NCBI RefSeq assembly: GCF_007655135.1
Contig: NC_045133.1
Coordinates: 1,736,001 to 1,800,000, forward strand
DNA length: 64,000 nt
Direction of reading: 5' to 3'
From: Punica granatum
Taxonomy: Eukaryota > Streptophyta > Magnoliopsida > Myrtales > Lythraceae
Both the position numbers and the translations under genes were made by a program. The notes beneath the pieces were generated by a model. That model was not told the origin of the DNA, did not search any database, and was given only the letters and a program-made list of their open reading frames with translations. Shown piece after piece: positions 23,245 to 36,100 of the stretch (the first letter of the stretch is position 1; each line of letters opens with the position of its first letter).

Positions 23245-26106
23245 ATGGGTCTGAGCGAGGAGACGAGGTCCGAGATCGTTTTCTTCGACGTTGAGACCAC
23301 TGTCCCAACGCGACCGGGCCAGGGGCACGCCATCCTCGAGTTCGGGGCAATACTGGTGTGCCCCAGGAAGCTGGTGGAGCTCCGGTGCTACTCCACCCTC
23401 GTCCGGCCCTCTGACATCTCCCTCATCTCCTCCCTATCCGTGCGGTGCAACGGCATCACCCCCGACAACGTTTCGTCTGCGCCAACGTTCGGTGAAATCG
23501 CTGATGAAGTCTACGACATCCTCCACGGTCTGTCGGAAAACTATTCTCTGTTTTGCAATGTGTAAAGGAATTTGCTTGTGAAACAGTTTCCAGTGAAAAT
23601 GCTGTTTAAATACGGAAAACAACAACTTGCTGCTGGAAATGAGTGTAACGCAGTAGGAATTGAAAGAACATTTCATGGTGGGTACTGAGTTTTCGGGCCT
23701 TTTGTGGTACAGGAAGGATTGGGCAGGGCACAATATATTGAGGTTTGATTGTGCTCGAATTAGGGAGGCATTTGCGGGGCTCGGGAGGCCGGCACCGGAG
23801 CCCAAGGGTACGATCGATTCCCTTGCTTTGTTGACTCAGAAGTTTGGAAGGAGAGCTGGTGATATGAAGGTATGTGTCTCTCGTGATTATTCTGCGCGGG
23901 TCGTTTAAAATCAATGAAGTTGTTTGTTTCAATTTCTCCCACACGACGAGTAGGTCGTATTTTCAGAATGGTCGCATAAGGAATCCCTTTGAAGAGTTCT
24001 CCGAGGTTTAGCTTGTATATGAATACAATTGATGTTTGGGTTCAGAAGGATTTCGTATGTAATTCTTGTTGTATGTAATGAGCATGTTGCTTGCCTTATC
24101 AGGGAACATTCATTCAAATGATATCATATCATATGCATTAGACAGGATCCTCTCATTGGCAATATCTTCTCGCATATGATATATGGCAAGTTGTGTTGTG
24201 TGGTACCTCGGTCCTTCTATGCAGATATCCATGGTCTGATTTTTTTTTTCCCTTTTCATATGGCCTATTTTATGCACTGAAATAGAAAGAGATTGGAGTT
24301 TCTAAAATTATTATACTCTATGAATTATTATTCCATTCCACTCCCCATGCCAATTCCATGTTGCAAACAGGTGAATAATCATTGTTTGACGTTAATCTGT
24401 AAATGTTGATATTTTTCAATGTAGATGGCCACCCTTGCAGCTTATTTTGGTCTTGGGCAACAAAAGCATCGGTGAGTGGATTTACTGAAACACCAGAGTC
24501 TTGTGCAAAATATATACTATCTGTTCTTATATCATGTGACTACCACCTTGCAGGAGTTTAGATGACGTGCGGATGAATCTCGAGGTTGTCAAGTATTGTG
24601 CAACAGTTCTGTTCTTGGTAAGATGCAGCTCCTGTACGATAAGCACTTTATATGTGAATAAGCGAACATTGATTTCCGTTTATTGGCATGGAAAACGTTG
24701 TCTTTATTCCAATTCCTAGACTTTCCTCTGCCACTTTTCTGAATAATAAAGGAATTACTGATTGGATTGTGCAAATTTTTGATTTGTTATTGAACTGAGA
24801 TTCATGTTTGTACAGGAGTCAAGCCTCCCTGATATATTTCCTGCCAACAGTTGGGTCTCTCCAAATGCCACGACCAGAAGTCGTAGCCATGGAAAATTAT
24901 CTCCAGCTTGCTTGAGTGTGAACAGTAATACTCCTGTATCGGAGCAAGAGCTTGAAGAAGCTGCATCATTATCTTCTCCCGTAAATCAAGAAATGGAGGA
25001 GAATCATCCGATCTTTTCTCTTGTGACTGTTGCCGAGGAGGTAGCCGAGTCCAACCCCAGTAGGGCAGCTAATTCGGATCCCTTTGACATGGCCCCCTTT
25101 GCAATGAAATGAAGGCAGAATCTGATCAGCTAGACACAGCAATGGAAGAAGAAAAAACCACATGTCAGTCTCCTGACACCGGGGCCCAACAACTACCTTC
25201 TGCTTCTGAAGGGTCCAGTGGCTTTGTTGGGTTCTTAGAACCTGAAGAAGTCTCCATACCTTTGATCAGTGCCTCTCTTGTCCCGTATTACCGAGGCACT
25301 CACAGGATAAGATTAGTGCACAATGGTGTTGCATTTCAGCTCTGTTGCAGTGCATTGAGGGTTCGATTTGGGGTCACTGAATCGAAATATAATGATTATG
25401 CTGGGAGACCGAAGTTGAGCTTTGTGGTGGACACATCTCCGAGCCTTTGTCAGGTTCTCGATGCTTGTGATGGAATTGCTCAGAAATTGTCTATTGACTC
25501 TGGTAGCAGCTCTGAATGGAAGCCGGTCGTGATCAGAAAGAAGGGTATCTGTAACTCTCCGAATGTGAGACTGCAGTAAGTCAAATCTTGATCTTAGTAA
25601 TGTGATTTCTTTCCTCTCGGAGCATCTAGGTGTGTTTGGTTGTGGAAAACTATCCTGGTTTATTGTTTTCCTCGGAAAATAGGAAAGAGAATGGTACTTA
25701 GGCATCGATTACACCTTATAACTGTGGATTGTTGTCTTTCTTCTCTAATTAAACAGGGAAAAAAAAATGATTCTAAATGCAATTTTTGTTCAAGAAAACG
25801 GGAAACTGAAGCTGTTATCCAATAGATGATGTTAACACATTGGACTGACTTGCTTTTTTTATTCTTGGCAACAGCATATCGATCATAAATGTGGATGGTC
25901 CAAGGTATGAGACTGAAATATACAGGAAAGAATCTTCTGGTGCGGTGGAGAAACTCATGTTTAGTCAGTGTAACGCTGAGGAGCTAAAGGCAATAATAAA
26001 TCCCGGGACCTTTGTGGACGCATACTTCTCATTGGATCCTTACGACTATTGTCAGCAAGCAGGGATCCGTTTAGTCGCGAAGAAACTGTTCGTTCATTCC
26101 AACTGA
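23245..26106 (+). pseudogene. NEN-type exonuclease gene, second copy, with two frame disruptions
   Basis: Six exon equivalents occur: 23245-23527, 23713-23869, 24425-24471, 24554-24617, 24816-25575 and 25875-26106. Exon 1 reads MGLSEETRSEIVFFDVETT, and motifs GHNILRFD and KHRSLDDVRMN are intact. Two problems exist. At the 5' end of exon 2, where the sister copy reads GGATATGG, this copy reads GGATTGG, one base short. In exon 5 the frame ends at MAPFAMK-stop (25112), while homology continues in another frame from MKAESDQLDTAMEEEK. The first could be bypassed by an alternative acceptor at 23726 (GGGCAG|GG), which rejoins in frame with loss of about five residues. The second has no obvious rescue. 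A truncated but catalytically complete exonuclease domain plus linker could still be made. Confidence 0.7.
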
Positions 26107-27035
26107 TCAGATTAGGGACGTAAGATGGCTCTGTAGTTTATTTGTCGGTGTACTGCTGATTGGGAAGGAATTGTAGAAAGTTAAAGATAACTCTGCAGAA
26201 GATCTGTCGTCTTTGTCATGTTCAGTGTTTAGGATCTAAGATTCTAATGAAATTTATGGTTAAGAGATGCTTTAAGTCAGCGTTCGAGTCGGAAAATCTT
26301 ATTGCAGACCCATCGTTATTGTAGACGGTGAGTGCACTAAAGAGGAATTCAAATGATTACATCAAATGATAGTTGGAATCGTTGAAAAACAAGCACAGCG
26401 AATGTGACTATGTTTGACAGCTTCATCATCAGTTTCACTTTCACTGTCGAGAATCATGCTTTACCGATCCGAAATTTATCCATGTTTGACTAGTTCATAC
26501 TCACGGGTTGGGTGGTAATTTCTGGTCAATTTTCGTATTGCCAAAAATAGATGATCAAAAAGCACATGATATATAATCAAAAGCACTGATAGTCTTAATT
26601 CTCAAAAATACCATTAAGTCAAAAGCTCAACAAACTCAAAAGAGTTCCCATGATTCATCTGTAAATCATAATACATCAAAGGAAAAACAGTTTACCATGA
26701 CAAATCAAAGCCATCTAATATGAATATGATTATGAGATGTGCCCAAATGATAGTGCATTCCTCGCCGTTTTCTCCAAAGCAGCACATGTAGCCTCAAGTT
26801 GTCGAATTCTCTGCGAACAAGAGGAGGAGTTCATTATTCCGATATCATTGACTTAACATGTACATATCATATTACCTTATGTGACTCCACATCAACGGTA
26901 ACAACTGACAATTAATGGCCAGTGTCCTAGCACAAGTGGGTCCACGAACCTACAACAGCATTTATATTTTCTTTTAAGATATATGGACAACAATTTGAGA
27001 AGAATGTTTGGCCCGGAGTGTATATGAAATCAGAC
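26107..27035. other. NEN 3' flank and intergenic DNA
   Basis: 26107-26480 is the NEN 3' flank whose relatives occur at 40.9-41.3, 45.5-45.7, 53.4-53.8 and 58.06 kb. The remainder holds only the small minus-strand exon-like segment described separately. Confidence 0.5.
26730..26810 (-). pseudogene. Orphan last-exon-like segment of an unidentified gene
   Basis: On the minus strand an acceptor-like TTGTTCGCAG is followed by 26 in-frame codons (RIRQLEATCAALEKTARNAL, then SFGHIS) and a stop at 26730. The peptide looks like a coiled-coil tail. I do not recognise the family, and no convincing upstream exon was found before the Ty3-like sequence at 27036. It may be a captured or truncated gene piece. 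Confidence 0.3.
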
Positions 27036-28215
27036 ATTGATCGCTGCAGTTTAGTTTGCTGCTTCTTACACTTCACAAAATCTGTTTACAGAAATCTCTC
27101 TTCGAGGTTCTAGTTCAAAGGACTCATGAAAAAAAGAGGTTCAAGTTCAAAGAAATCTCTAGTCGGAAGATTCGTTTCCTGATTATCTATACTCCAAAGT
27201 TTCCAATCGTAGGATTAGACTCCCATAAGAGAGAAATAAATAATTCAGCACTGTCCATATATAATTCAGGCTCAGCATCTCTACACTCAAAAAAGTTTCC
27301 AGAGGGAAAACTCAGTTGAATCACAAGCGTATAATTCAACATTGTCCATGGCACAAACAAATGGATATCGAGTGGCCACACGAACGATACAAACGCAATG
27401 CAATCACAAAGAGGTTCCGACAATAAAAATTAACTTGATGAGTCTGAGATGGCAATTTGGACATCCTACCAGGATAGAAGCAATTGACATACTGATTTAT
27501 TGTACCAACAGAAGATGAAAGATGGTAATGCATTGCTTCTCAATTATGGGTTAGGTGATGAATGGAATGAGGCAATTAGGTCAGGTGCAGTGACTCCTGA
27601 TAACATTAAAGGGACTATCCGCATTCGATAGATTTGGGTCTTGTTGAGGATAATCTTTTTTTGCTTTGGTTTTCTTTTGTATCTGCTCGAGGACAAGCAA
27701 ATCTTAGGTTAGGGGGTGTGATAACTCTATGAAAATAGAGTTGTGGGACACTTTTTATGGGCATAATTGTGGCTACTATATCGAGTTTAGGTTTATTTTG
27801 GTGGTATTTAGTTTAGTTTTCATTCACAAGTATTTTGATAGGTTTCGGTAGTTTCTATTAGTTTTGGGTCTTGTCATTTGATTTTGAGTCATTTAGTTGA
27901 TTGATCATTGCAGCGATTTCTTGATGTTTTGAACAGGTTAAACGTGATGAGATTGGACCAAATTGCATATGGTTGGAAAGCTTGTCAAGTCAAGAGCCCG
28001 ATGGATTTAGACTGTTCGTCATTTCAAGCTAGGACGAGGAAGATATGCCAAGTTAAAGTTCGACGCGCATAGCTGGATAGTTTTGTCGGTGTTTAGGCAC
28101 CCAAATTTGATGCAGCATTACTGCCTTTGGCCGACCTAACTCTCTTGCCCAAGATTCCTCCGAGACATGTTGGGTTCAAATAGATATGTTTAGGATGTAT
28201 TTGAGTGCCTATTTA
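27036..28215 (+). mobile_element. 3' end of a Ty3-like LTR retrotransposon (internal tail, polypurine tract, start of LTR)
   Basis: The segment GCTCGAGGACAAGCAAATCT is followed by TTAGGGGGTG and then TGATAACTCTATG. This matches the arrangement in many plant Ty3/gypsy elements, where a CTCGAGGACGAGCA tail leads to a polypurine tract and an LTR starting TGATA. The LTR start is at 27719. The LTR contains CTATTTAAGGG (about 28210), a possible TATA region. A second copy runs from 62779 to the window end and is closely similar over more than 1 kb. No pol or gag frame is present. A minus-strand frame at 27187-27423 is conserved in the second copy but is probably incidental. Confidence 0.6.
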
Positions 28216-29723
28216 AGGGAAAAAACGCTAGCTTAAAATTCTCTACCACTGCGCACATATTATTGAAGACCATAATACATAAGCTTTTAATAATATATGA
28301 GCTAATTTTGTGGTATTAGCTTTATGCAAGTGGAGGTTGCTGGTTGTAATAAAAGTTTTTGGCACGATTAGGAATAATGGGGCAAATTCTATGCTACAAT
28401 ATTCAATGAAATTGAGTGCATGGTGCCACTAATTTTGGCCAATCGTTTAATGCAACATAGTCATTCGTTCACCTGCAATAGCAAGTCACCAATAGGTCAC
28501 AAAAAAGAGAAAATTATAACTTCATTCGAATATTTTATGTTAGTTGATACAATTTACTTACGAGGTGAGAGTAAATTATTCACATATCTAGTAAATTACT
28601 AAGACAAGAACTTTTAAGTAAATTACTATAAACATTGTGGAAATTACTAATATTTTGAGTAAGTTACTTATTACGTATATATTAAATTACTATTTTTTTT
28701 AAAAAAGGGAGAAGATGGTTAATTGGTTGTAGAGGTCGCCATTATCTTTTATTTAAAATATTTCAACGGTGCAGATTTTTCTAAATCAATCCAAAGGCTT
28801 ATATTTTGCATGCACCGTGCACTCATTTTTAAAATGATTCTACTGTAGACGTTCCCGGAATAATGGACTCATCTTGCAAGCATGCGTGCATGGTCCTATT
28901 CTCGAGGGAGTCGGTCGGTACGTAGAAGCTTTTATTGACTGAATTGTTGATCGAACCAGTTCTCAATGGGGTCCAACTGGCCTTGTATAGTCGAACGGAC
29001 TCTTGAATAGCGAGAATGGAAGTTCGATGGGTTTGGTGTGGTGCTAAAAATCCGAGTTATGACCCAAACAGTCAAGTTGATGGTCATCCCAATTTCATCA
29101 TTTAACTACGCAATAGCTAGGTTGCATCATTAATTTATGTGGCCCGAATGTAGACCCATGTGATACTTTGCTAATAACGAAAAAAGAAGAGTTCTTTTGG
29201 AAAAAATTAAAATGAACGTCTACCATTTATGAATTTATGAGCTTTAAAAGAGAAAAAGAAAAAGAAAAGAAAATATCCTTCATACACCATGTGAATATCG
29301 CAAGTAAAAAAAAAAAAAGGAATGCTTTATCTTCTTTGAGCCAAAGATAATTGTCGAGACAATGATGAATTCACCTCATGTCATATCTTCTTCATTAAGA
29401 ATAATTGGGAAACATTAAACGATGTTTAAGATGACATACGTATAGCTGAAGTACATTATTCAAACAACACAAAATTACCGTGGCCTATGGGCTATCTATA
29501 TATGTCAATTGACATGTTGGACATTTGAACTACCAAAATTTTCTTCTGTCACTTTATGCATGAGGGATAGATCGGCGTCATTATACTCACATGATAGTAT
29601 ATATTATCATGCATTGGCCACTATCATGTATATGATATATAATTGATTTATCGACATCCCATTGCACTGTAACCTTATTAACTATATCTGGAAGCATACA
29701 TCGACATTGAATTTCGGGAAGAA
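28216..29723. other. Unassigned A/T-rich DNA
   Basis: No gene is seen. At 28580-28700 the motif TAAATTACT recurs about five times at irregular spacing. A segment near 28740-28850 (GCAGATTTTTCTAAATCAAT) looks like dispersed repeat. The end of the Ty3-like LTR may lie in the first 100-200 bp. Confidence 0.3.
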
Positions 29724-29923
29724 TCACGGACTGTGCGAAAGGATATTGTTGCCTGCCATTGCATCACTCGGAGGAAGAGCACAACGGCCACAATTGCATG
29801 TTAATCCATGATCACAAAAGCACTTGACTTCCGGCTAAGGACCGAAAAATTTTACGCAATCGTCATTTGTACGGCAAGCGCATGTTATGCATTGTGCTTC
29901 CACCTTCTTCTCGACTAGGAGGC
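29724..29923 (-). pseudogene. Second exon of a small cysteine-rich secreted peptide gene, with an internal stop
   Basis: On the minus strand an acceptor GAGTGCAG| precedes an open segment reading LLVEKKVEAQCITCACRTND, then DCVKFFGP, a TAG stop, PEVKCFCDHGLTCNCGRC, ALPPSDAMAGNN and a final stop at 29724. Nine cysteines lie within about 45 codons, with C-x2-C-x-C-x5-C in the first half and C-x-C-x5-C-x-C-x2-C in the second. This is typical of plant cysteine-rich peptides, where exon 1 carries the signal peptide and exon 2 the mature peptide. I found no signal-peptide exon upstream (29.93-30.4 kb). The internal TAG splits the cysteine pattern, so it is most likely a dead copy. The specific family is not recognised. 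Confidence 0.5.
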
Positions 29924-30480
29924 CTGCACTCAAATGAACAATATTACAACATGGTTCATGTGTTTATTTATGAACTAGCCGGGTAATTTCATATATATAT
30001 ATATATAGATATATATTATATTTGTAACTAACTTTTAGAAAGTATATTAGGATCAATACGTCTAGCATATGATATGAATACTACAATTATAAAAATGAGC
30101 GGCATTTGTTGTGCCACCCGAAATCATAAACTATACATATGTATAAGTAGTTAGAATAGTAGCAATAATGTGGCCAGTATGGTGAACCATAATCTAGTTG
30201 TTAATTTTAATTACATGCGTGAATTGTTACAGAAAAAATAATTTTCATAAATGAAGACCAATCTTTTCTGATGTCACTGGTCCTATACAATGATCTATTC
30301 GAAACAATAAGGTACATAAATTGCTACAGCAACAAAATTCACGTAATATAAAGACCACCACTAACATCATTTTCACCTAATTATCATTTACAAAGAAGAA
30401 TATTCAAAAAACAAAGATTTAATTTCTTCATAGTTTAACCCCGGATCTTGCATAACCTCTCTTTTATTGGGTCTACTTCC
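29924..30480. other. Unassigned A/T-rich DNA
   Basis: An (AT)n-rich stretch at 29990-30020 is followed by unrecognised sequence. The search for a signal-peptide exon on the minus strand gave nothing. Confidence 0.3.
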
Positions 30481-30579
30481 CAAAGATTGCTAACTCATTC
30501 AAAAGTTTAGCATAAAATTTTACTTGGACCCATTCCACACGTACGTCAATTGATACAAAAAAAAAATTCAAGAAACATA

Positions 30580-31490
30580 TTCGAATTTGTTTTCTTTTCA
30601 TTACTTTTACCATATGAAGAAATGGCAGGAGGACTCGGCGGGGATGAATGAGGCAAAGCAACAATGATTGATCGATCACAATAAATGGCAGGAATGCCGG
30701 AGCCTTTACAGCTTTCCTCTGCTTGGGAGATCTTGAAGATCAATACTAACAGAGGAATGGAGCGTCTGTGTCAGGATGTGTGTACGTATTCTTATATATT
30801 CAATTCCAAGCAGTATTATGATGTAATAAAAAACACCAGGCAAATATGGAGCTTTAGAAGTTGATATCGGCTAATCTCGATGTCGTCAAGTATGGCTCAA
30901 TTGGTCTTGTTCTTGGTAAGAAGGAGTTTGCTGAATGATAAGCTCTTTGGTATGTTAATGAGCATTCAAGGAGTCCCTGTACTGGAATTGGGAAATGTCG
31001 GTTTCTTTCCAATTCCTAGACTTTCTACTGCACATTTCCCTTTTTTTTTTTTTAATGAACTGAAATCCATGCCAAGTCCAGAAGCCAAGCTGAACCTCCG
31101 TGATATTTTTACAGCCAACAGCTTGGTTTCTCCAAAATGCTAGGACGAGAAGTCATACATAGCAAAGGCATATATTATCTCCGACTAGGTATAGCGTAAA
31201 TAGTAAAGTCCTTGTGATTGTCAATGCCAAGGGGGTAGCGGATTACACCCCTAGTAGGACAGCCGATCCCGATCCCTTTGACATGAGCCCCTCAGTGATG
31301 AGATGAAAGTAGAATCCCATCAACTAGACACTGTAATGAAAGAAGAAAAGTCCAAAAGCCAGTCTCCTTAAACCATAAAAGAAGAAAAATCACTATCATA
31401 CCAAGTAGAGTTAGCTCTGCGTCTAGATTAATGCTTCAACCCTGCATTCGACTCATAAAATCTTATGTCAGCTCTTGCGTTATATCTGAT
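30580..31490 (+). pseudogene. Detached block: RLP 3' flank joined to NEN exon 4 and exon 5 fragments
   Basis: 30600-30850 matches the 3' flank of the RLP gene at 39985-40230 (shared CACAATAAATGGCAGGAATG). It is followed by an exon-4-like piece at about 30870-30915 (AATCTCGATGTCGTCAAGTA, ending TTCTTGGTAAGA). An exon-5-like piece at 31070-31350 encodes relatives of LNLRDIFTANSLVSP and DPFDM. Stops and indels are present. No RLP coding sequence remains on its left, so it appears to be the stump of an older RLP/NEN unit. Confidence 0.7.
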
Positions 31491-33187
31491 CCAAGGGATT
31501 TTATATTGTACTTAAATTCAAACAATCTATACTTAAATTTTATATATAGATTGTTTTTCATCTTTTTTTTTTTCTTTTTTTCTTTTTTTCTCTTCCCATA
31601 ATTTTATTGCTTTGGGATGCATGGAAAATCAATGTGACTAATTTCAACAACACATGTGCAATTAATTCCTAACTAACTGCCGACTTGAACAATTAGATGT
31701 TATTAATGATGTAATATGGGACAATGCGAGTACATAGTATAAACTTGTGGTGATGGATTCTCGTGGAGTCAGTCAACCAAAGGCTCTTCAAAAATAGCGC
31801 CTCTTAGGGGTCATAAGGAATTGACTGCTGAGAAATTCTTAATTCCTTTTTTTGACCTTTTTTTTTTTTTTAAATTTTTGGTTGGGCTATGGAGGTCTGT
31901 TCAACTATGTTTGGAGACTAAGGCAATTGACTAATTGATTCCTCCTAATTACCAGTGACATTATGCAGCAGGGGCCCAGATTTAACAGGTGACATTAGTC
32001 TAAATAGCTGTAGTTCATGAATATTAAATCTACATGGCTTCAATGTGATTTAAGTTTGAGTGGGATGTTTAGTTGGATGTAGTCATCAATCGTTCTATTG
32101 ACTTGAAGCGAAGCACGGCATCTGATACTCCTTCCCTCTTTGATCCAATTAAATGCTTCGATGAGTTCGCGTAGAGATGGACATTTATCCAGATAGTGAA
32201 TAAGACATCATCTTATAAGTTTTACTGTTCTCTTTGGTTTTCTTCACCCATTTCAAGCTTCCAGTAAAGACAGCAAAGATTACCACTGCAAAGAGAGGTT
32301 AGCCTTTCCTGCACTTTGAATGATCAACTTGGAAAAGTGTTTACCTGTGCGGTTTCTGCTGTATGGTATACATCGGTGTAAGTTTGAAGAAGAAAAGAAA
32401 CAGATGGAAAAAATGTGAAGAATATATAGCATTTTGGATTTCCACTTTAACGAGACAAAATCCATAAGAGCCAAGGACTATCGATTTCGGAAATAGAGTT
32501 AAAAGCAGTTTCCCCCTGAATTTTGGGGATAGGTAACGTTTTGCCCCCATACCTTTAAGATTTGCAACTTGCCCCCCAACTTATATTAAACTAGACACGT
32601 TCAATATTATAGCCAAAATGAGTCACGTGTAACATTTTCGAGAGGCTAAAACTTCATTTGATTTGAAGAGTGATAACGTACAAAATAAATTTAAAATATA
32701 TATATATTTTCTGAATTTTTTAATTTTTTTAAAAATTTAATTTTGAGCATAAGATGTTCGATGAAAATATGTTCTGAAATTTTAATTACTCAAACAAATA
32801 TAATCTAGTAAGATGCATGTAAAAATCAAATACTTTCTTTATTCACATTTTATTAAAATATTTTAAACATGCGGCAACCTTTTGTTTAGGACCTTCTTAA
32901 GCTTTCAATTTTTTATAAATAATCCTACGATTGTCGAGTTTTTAGTTTGTAATATCTAAATAAAAATTATATCATACTTTCACTTTAAATATTATTATTC
33001 TTTAATTTTTATGAACTGAAAATATTCTAAAATTTTGATTTTAATACAATAACTCAATTCGTCCCATGATGCAAGTATTACAAAACACGTATTATTTATA
33101 AGTCATTAATAAATCTCAAACTTATGAGTTTTTAAATACTTTTCAAAATTTTCATAAATTTCAATTTTGAATTTTTAAATTTAAATA
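31491..33187. other. Intergenic A/T-rich DNA, no gene seen
   Basis: T-rich tracts at 31560-31600 and 31855-31875. A segment at 32490-32640 (AGTTTCCCCCTGAATTTTGG) has the look of a dispersed repeat end. The short minus-strand frames at 32280-32550 have no recognisable content. Confidence 0.35.
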
Positions 33188-36100
33188 AATATCTACATCT
33201 ATATATACATGAAAGTAAGGTACAAGGTGAGCTCGGCCAGATGGTCTTAGAACTCTTTGTTTATGAATGGATTTTTCTCAAAATTTTGAGTTATTCTAAT
33301 TTTGATTTTAATTTTTTAATAGGAAGGATTTCATTTTAGTTTTTAAAAGATATTCTATGATAAGATCCAATTTTCATTGTTTTTAAAGATTTTTTAATAT
33401 TTTTTAAAGATGTTTTTCTAACTTTCTATATTATATTGTTGATTTTTTTTATTTTCCGAATTATTTTTAATGAAAAATATTTTTTAAAGATATCTCATAA
33501 GAAAAATTCAATTTTTTTATTTCTTTAATTTTTATAATCTATACAATAGAATTTATTTAAAATAAATGAGAAGATTTTATTATATGTATAGATAGATATT
33601 ATTTAATAATCTTGAATTATTTAAAATAAAAAATTAATATAAATATAAATAAGTATATATTCATACAAGTAAGAGGTGAGCCCGGCAAGATAGCCTTAGA
33701 ATGCTCCGTTTTTGATGAAATTTTCTCTAAATTTTGAATGATTTTAATTTTGATTTTATTTTTAATAGAAAGGATTTTGTTTTAGTTTTTAAAAGACATT
33801 CTATGATAAGATCCGTTTTTCTTCATCTTTTAATATATATTTTTATTTTTAAAAGATTTTTTTTTCTAACTTTCTGATATTATATTATTGATTCGTTTTA
33901 TTTTCGAAATTTTTTTAATAAAAAATAATTTGTAAAGATACTCATCATAAAAATTCAATTTTTTTTATTTCTTTAATTTTTATAATCTATATAACAAAAT
34001 GTATTTAAAATAAACAAGAAGATTTTATTATACATATAGATAGATATTATTTAATAATCTTGAATTATTTAAAATAGTAAATTAATATAAATATAAATTA
34101 GTATATATTAGTAAGTATATATTCATAGATAATATAAATATATTAATATATTGTTACGTGGACAACCTTTAAAATATATGATAAGAAAATGTATACATGA
34201 ATTATATATTTCATACATATATATTTTTGAAAAACAGATTAGATAATATATTTTATAGATATATATATATATATATATAAATTATATTTTCCTTTCACAA
34301 AACAAATCAAATTTATTCACCAAAATAGGAAAACAAACCAAATTATATTTTGTCTAGATGATGTATGATAGTTATAAATTGAAATTATCATACACATAAA
34401 CATGACTTATTCAGCTATCAAAGAATACGTCTACAACTACCTGTGAGCTTTTGAAACATATGTCTATCCCTAATTGCAAGTGAGTTGATTAAATTAATAC
34501 ATTTGCTTCTTTCTCATTTTTATAGAAAATTTTCTTTTTTCTTTTTTTATTTTCTCTAAGTTTTTGCTTTTCTTTTGTCTCATAATTTTTCTTTCAAGAT
34601 TGGTAATACGAGTTTCATATCTTGAAAGCTATTATTATCCCTATATACAAGCTCTCAGAAAGTAAATTCATCTACCACTAAACAGACGTGAATGTTGTTT
34701 ATTTATTTTTGTTTCACTTTTGATTCTCGAATGAATTTTTCTTTTTAATTTTTAATCATAATTTTGTTTCAGATTGGTGAAACTATTTCGTGCAACACAT
34801 AGGCTTCACTACTAGTATATATGAAAGCAAGGACGATGTGGGCCCGCCCAGATATCCTTAGAGCGCTCAGTTTCTGAATGAAATTTTCTCAGATTTTTAA
34901 GTTTTTAATTGTTAAATCATTAATAAATTAATAAACTTAAAATAACTTTACTTATGATTTCTTTTAAGATGTCTTTATCTTTTTCGAATACAAGATTAAG
35001 ATATTTTAGATATATAGATATATCAATACATATTATATAATTTTAAAAAATAAATCAGATTATATTTTTCCTAAATTATGTATAATAATACATTATAAAT
35101 AGGAAACACCATACACATAAACAGTGGTTTATTCAGCTCTCAAAAAACATACGCCCACCACTAAACGTGAGCTCTCAAAAAGTATATCTACCATTATACA
35201 TAAGCTGAGTTGTTCAATTATTATTATTATTATTATTATTATTGTTTTCGTTGTCGTCATTGTTGTTGTCATCGTCGTCGTCGTTAGTTATTGTTGCTAG
35301 TTGTTGTTGTTAGTCTGTTTGCACACACACACACATATATATACTTTCGTAAACATATATATATGTGTGTGTGAAGTCATATATCTATATATTATATACG
35401 ATTATATATATATATTTTATGTTTCTATATATGTTTCTGTATATGCACGTTTCTACAACTGAGATGTAGTGGGCTTGATCATATGACCTAAAAATCTCTC
35501 AGTTTCTTAACAGGATTTTCTCGGATTTTTTTGAATTTTTATATAAATTTTTAATTAAAACGGTTTGGTTTTAGTCTTTAAAAAATATGGTATGATAAAA
35601 TTTGATTTTCTCTTTTCGTGAGCTTTTAAATTTTTACAATAATTTTTACAAAAACTATTTTTTTAAAACAATTTAACGATACTTTTTGACAAAATCAGAG
35701 TAAAATAGAATATTTTTCTAATTTTTACATAAGATATTGTTTATTACAAATTATTTAATTTATAAATCACAGATTTATTAATTTAAAAATAAAATGAATA
35801 TTTTTTTATAAGATATCGATATAACGGAATAGTTTTGAAACTTTTTAGAAGATTTTATTATTTAATAATATATTTGATAATCTTGAATTTTTTGTTTAAG
35901 ATAAAAATTTAATATCTAATCATATAAACATAACTATCAAAATAAATATATATAATCTATGCTTATTTATAATAAAAATGTATTAATATATACTTCTTTA
36001 ATATCTAGTCGCCCCGCTATCTCTAATATAGGCTAATTTTTGAATTTTGATATAGATATAATGGAACATTTCTGAAACTTTTAAGAAGATTTTATCATCT

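Larger units (their letters stand above)
20630..26480. repeat. Segmental duplication, unit 2 (PPR remnant plus NEN copy)
   Basis: This is the partner of 10183-20629. It keeps the order of PPR 3' flank (20630), PPR remnant (21225), PPR upstream flank (21790-22600), NEN upstream flank (22960-23244) and NEN exons (23245-26106). The NEN downstream flank to about 26480 recurs again next to the RLP genes, for example at 40.9-41.3 kb. Confidence 0.8.

Noticed and set aside
28580..28700. Recurring TAAATTACT motif, considered as a CRISPR-like or tandem array
   Set aside because: Spacing and units are irregular, the sequence is A/T-rich, and this is a plant nuclear genome.
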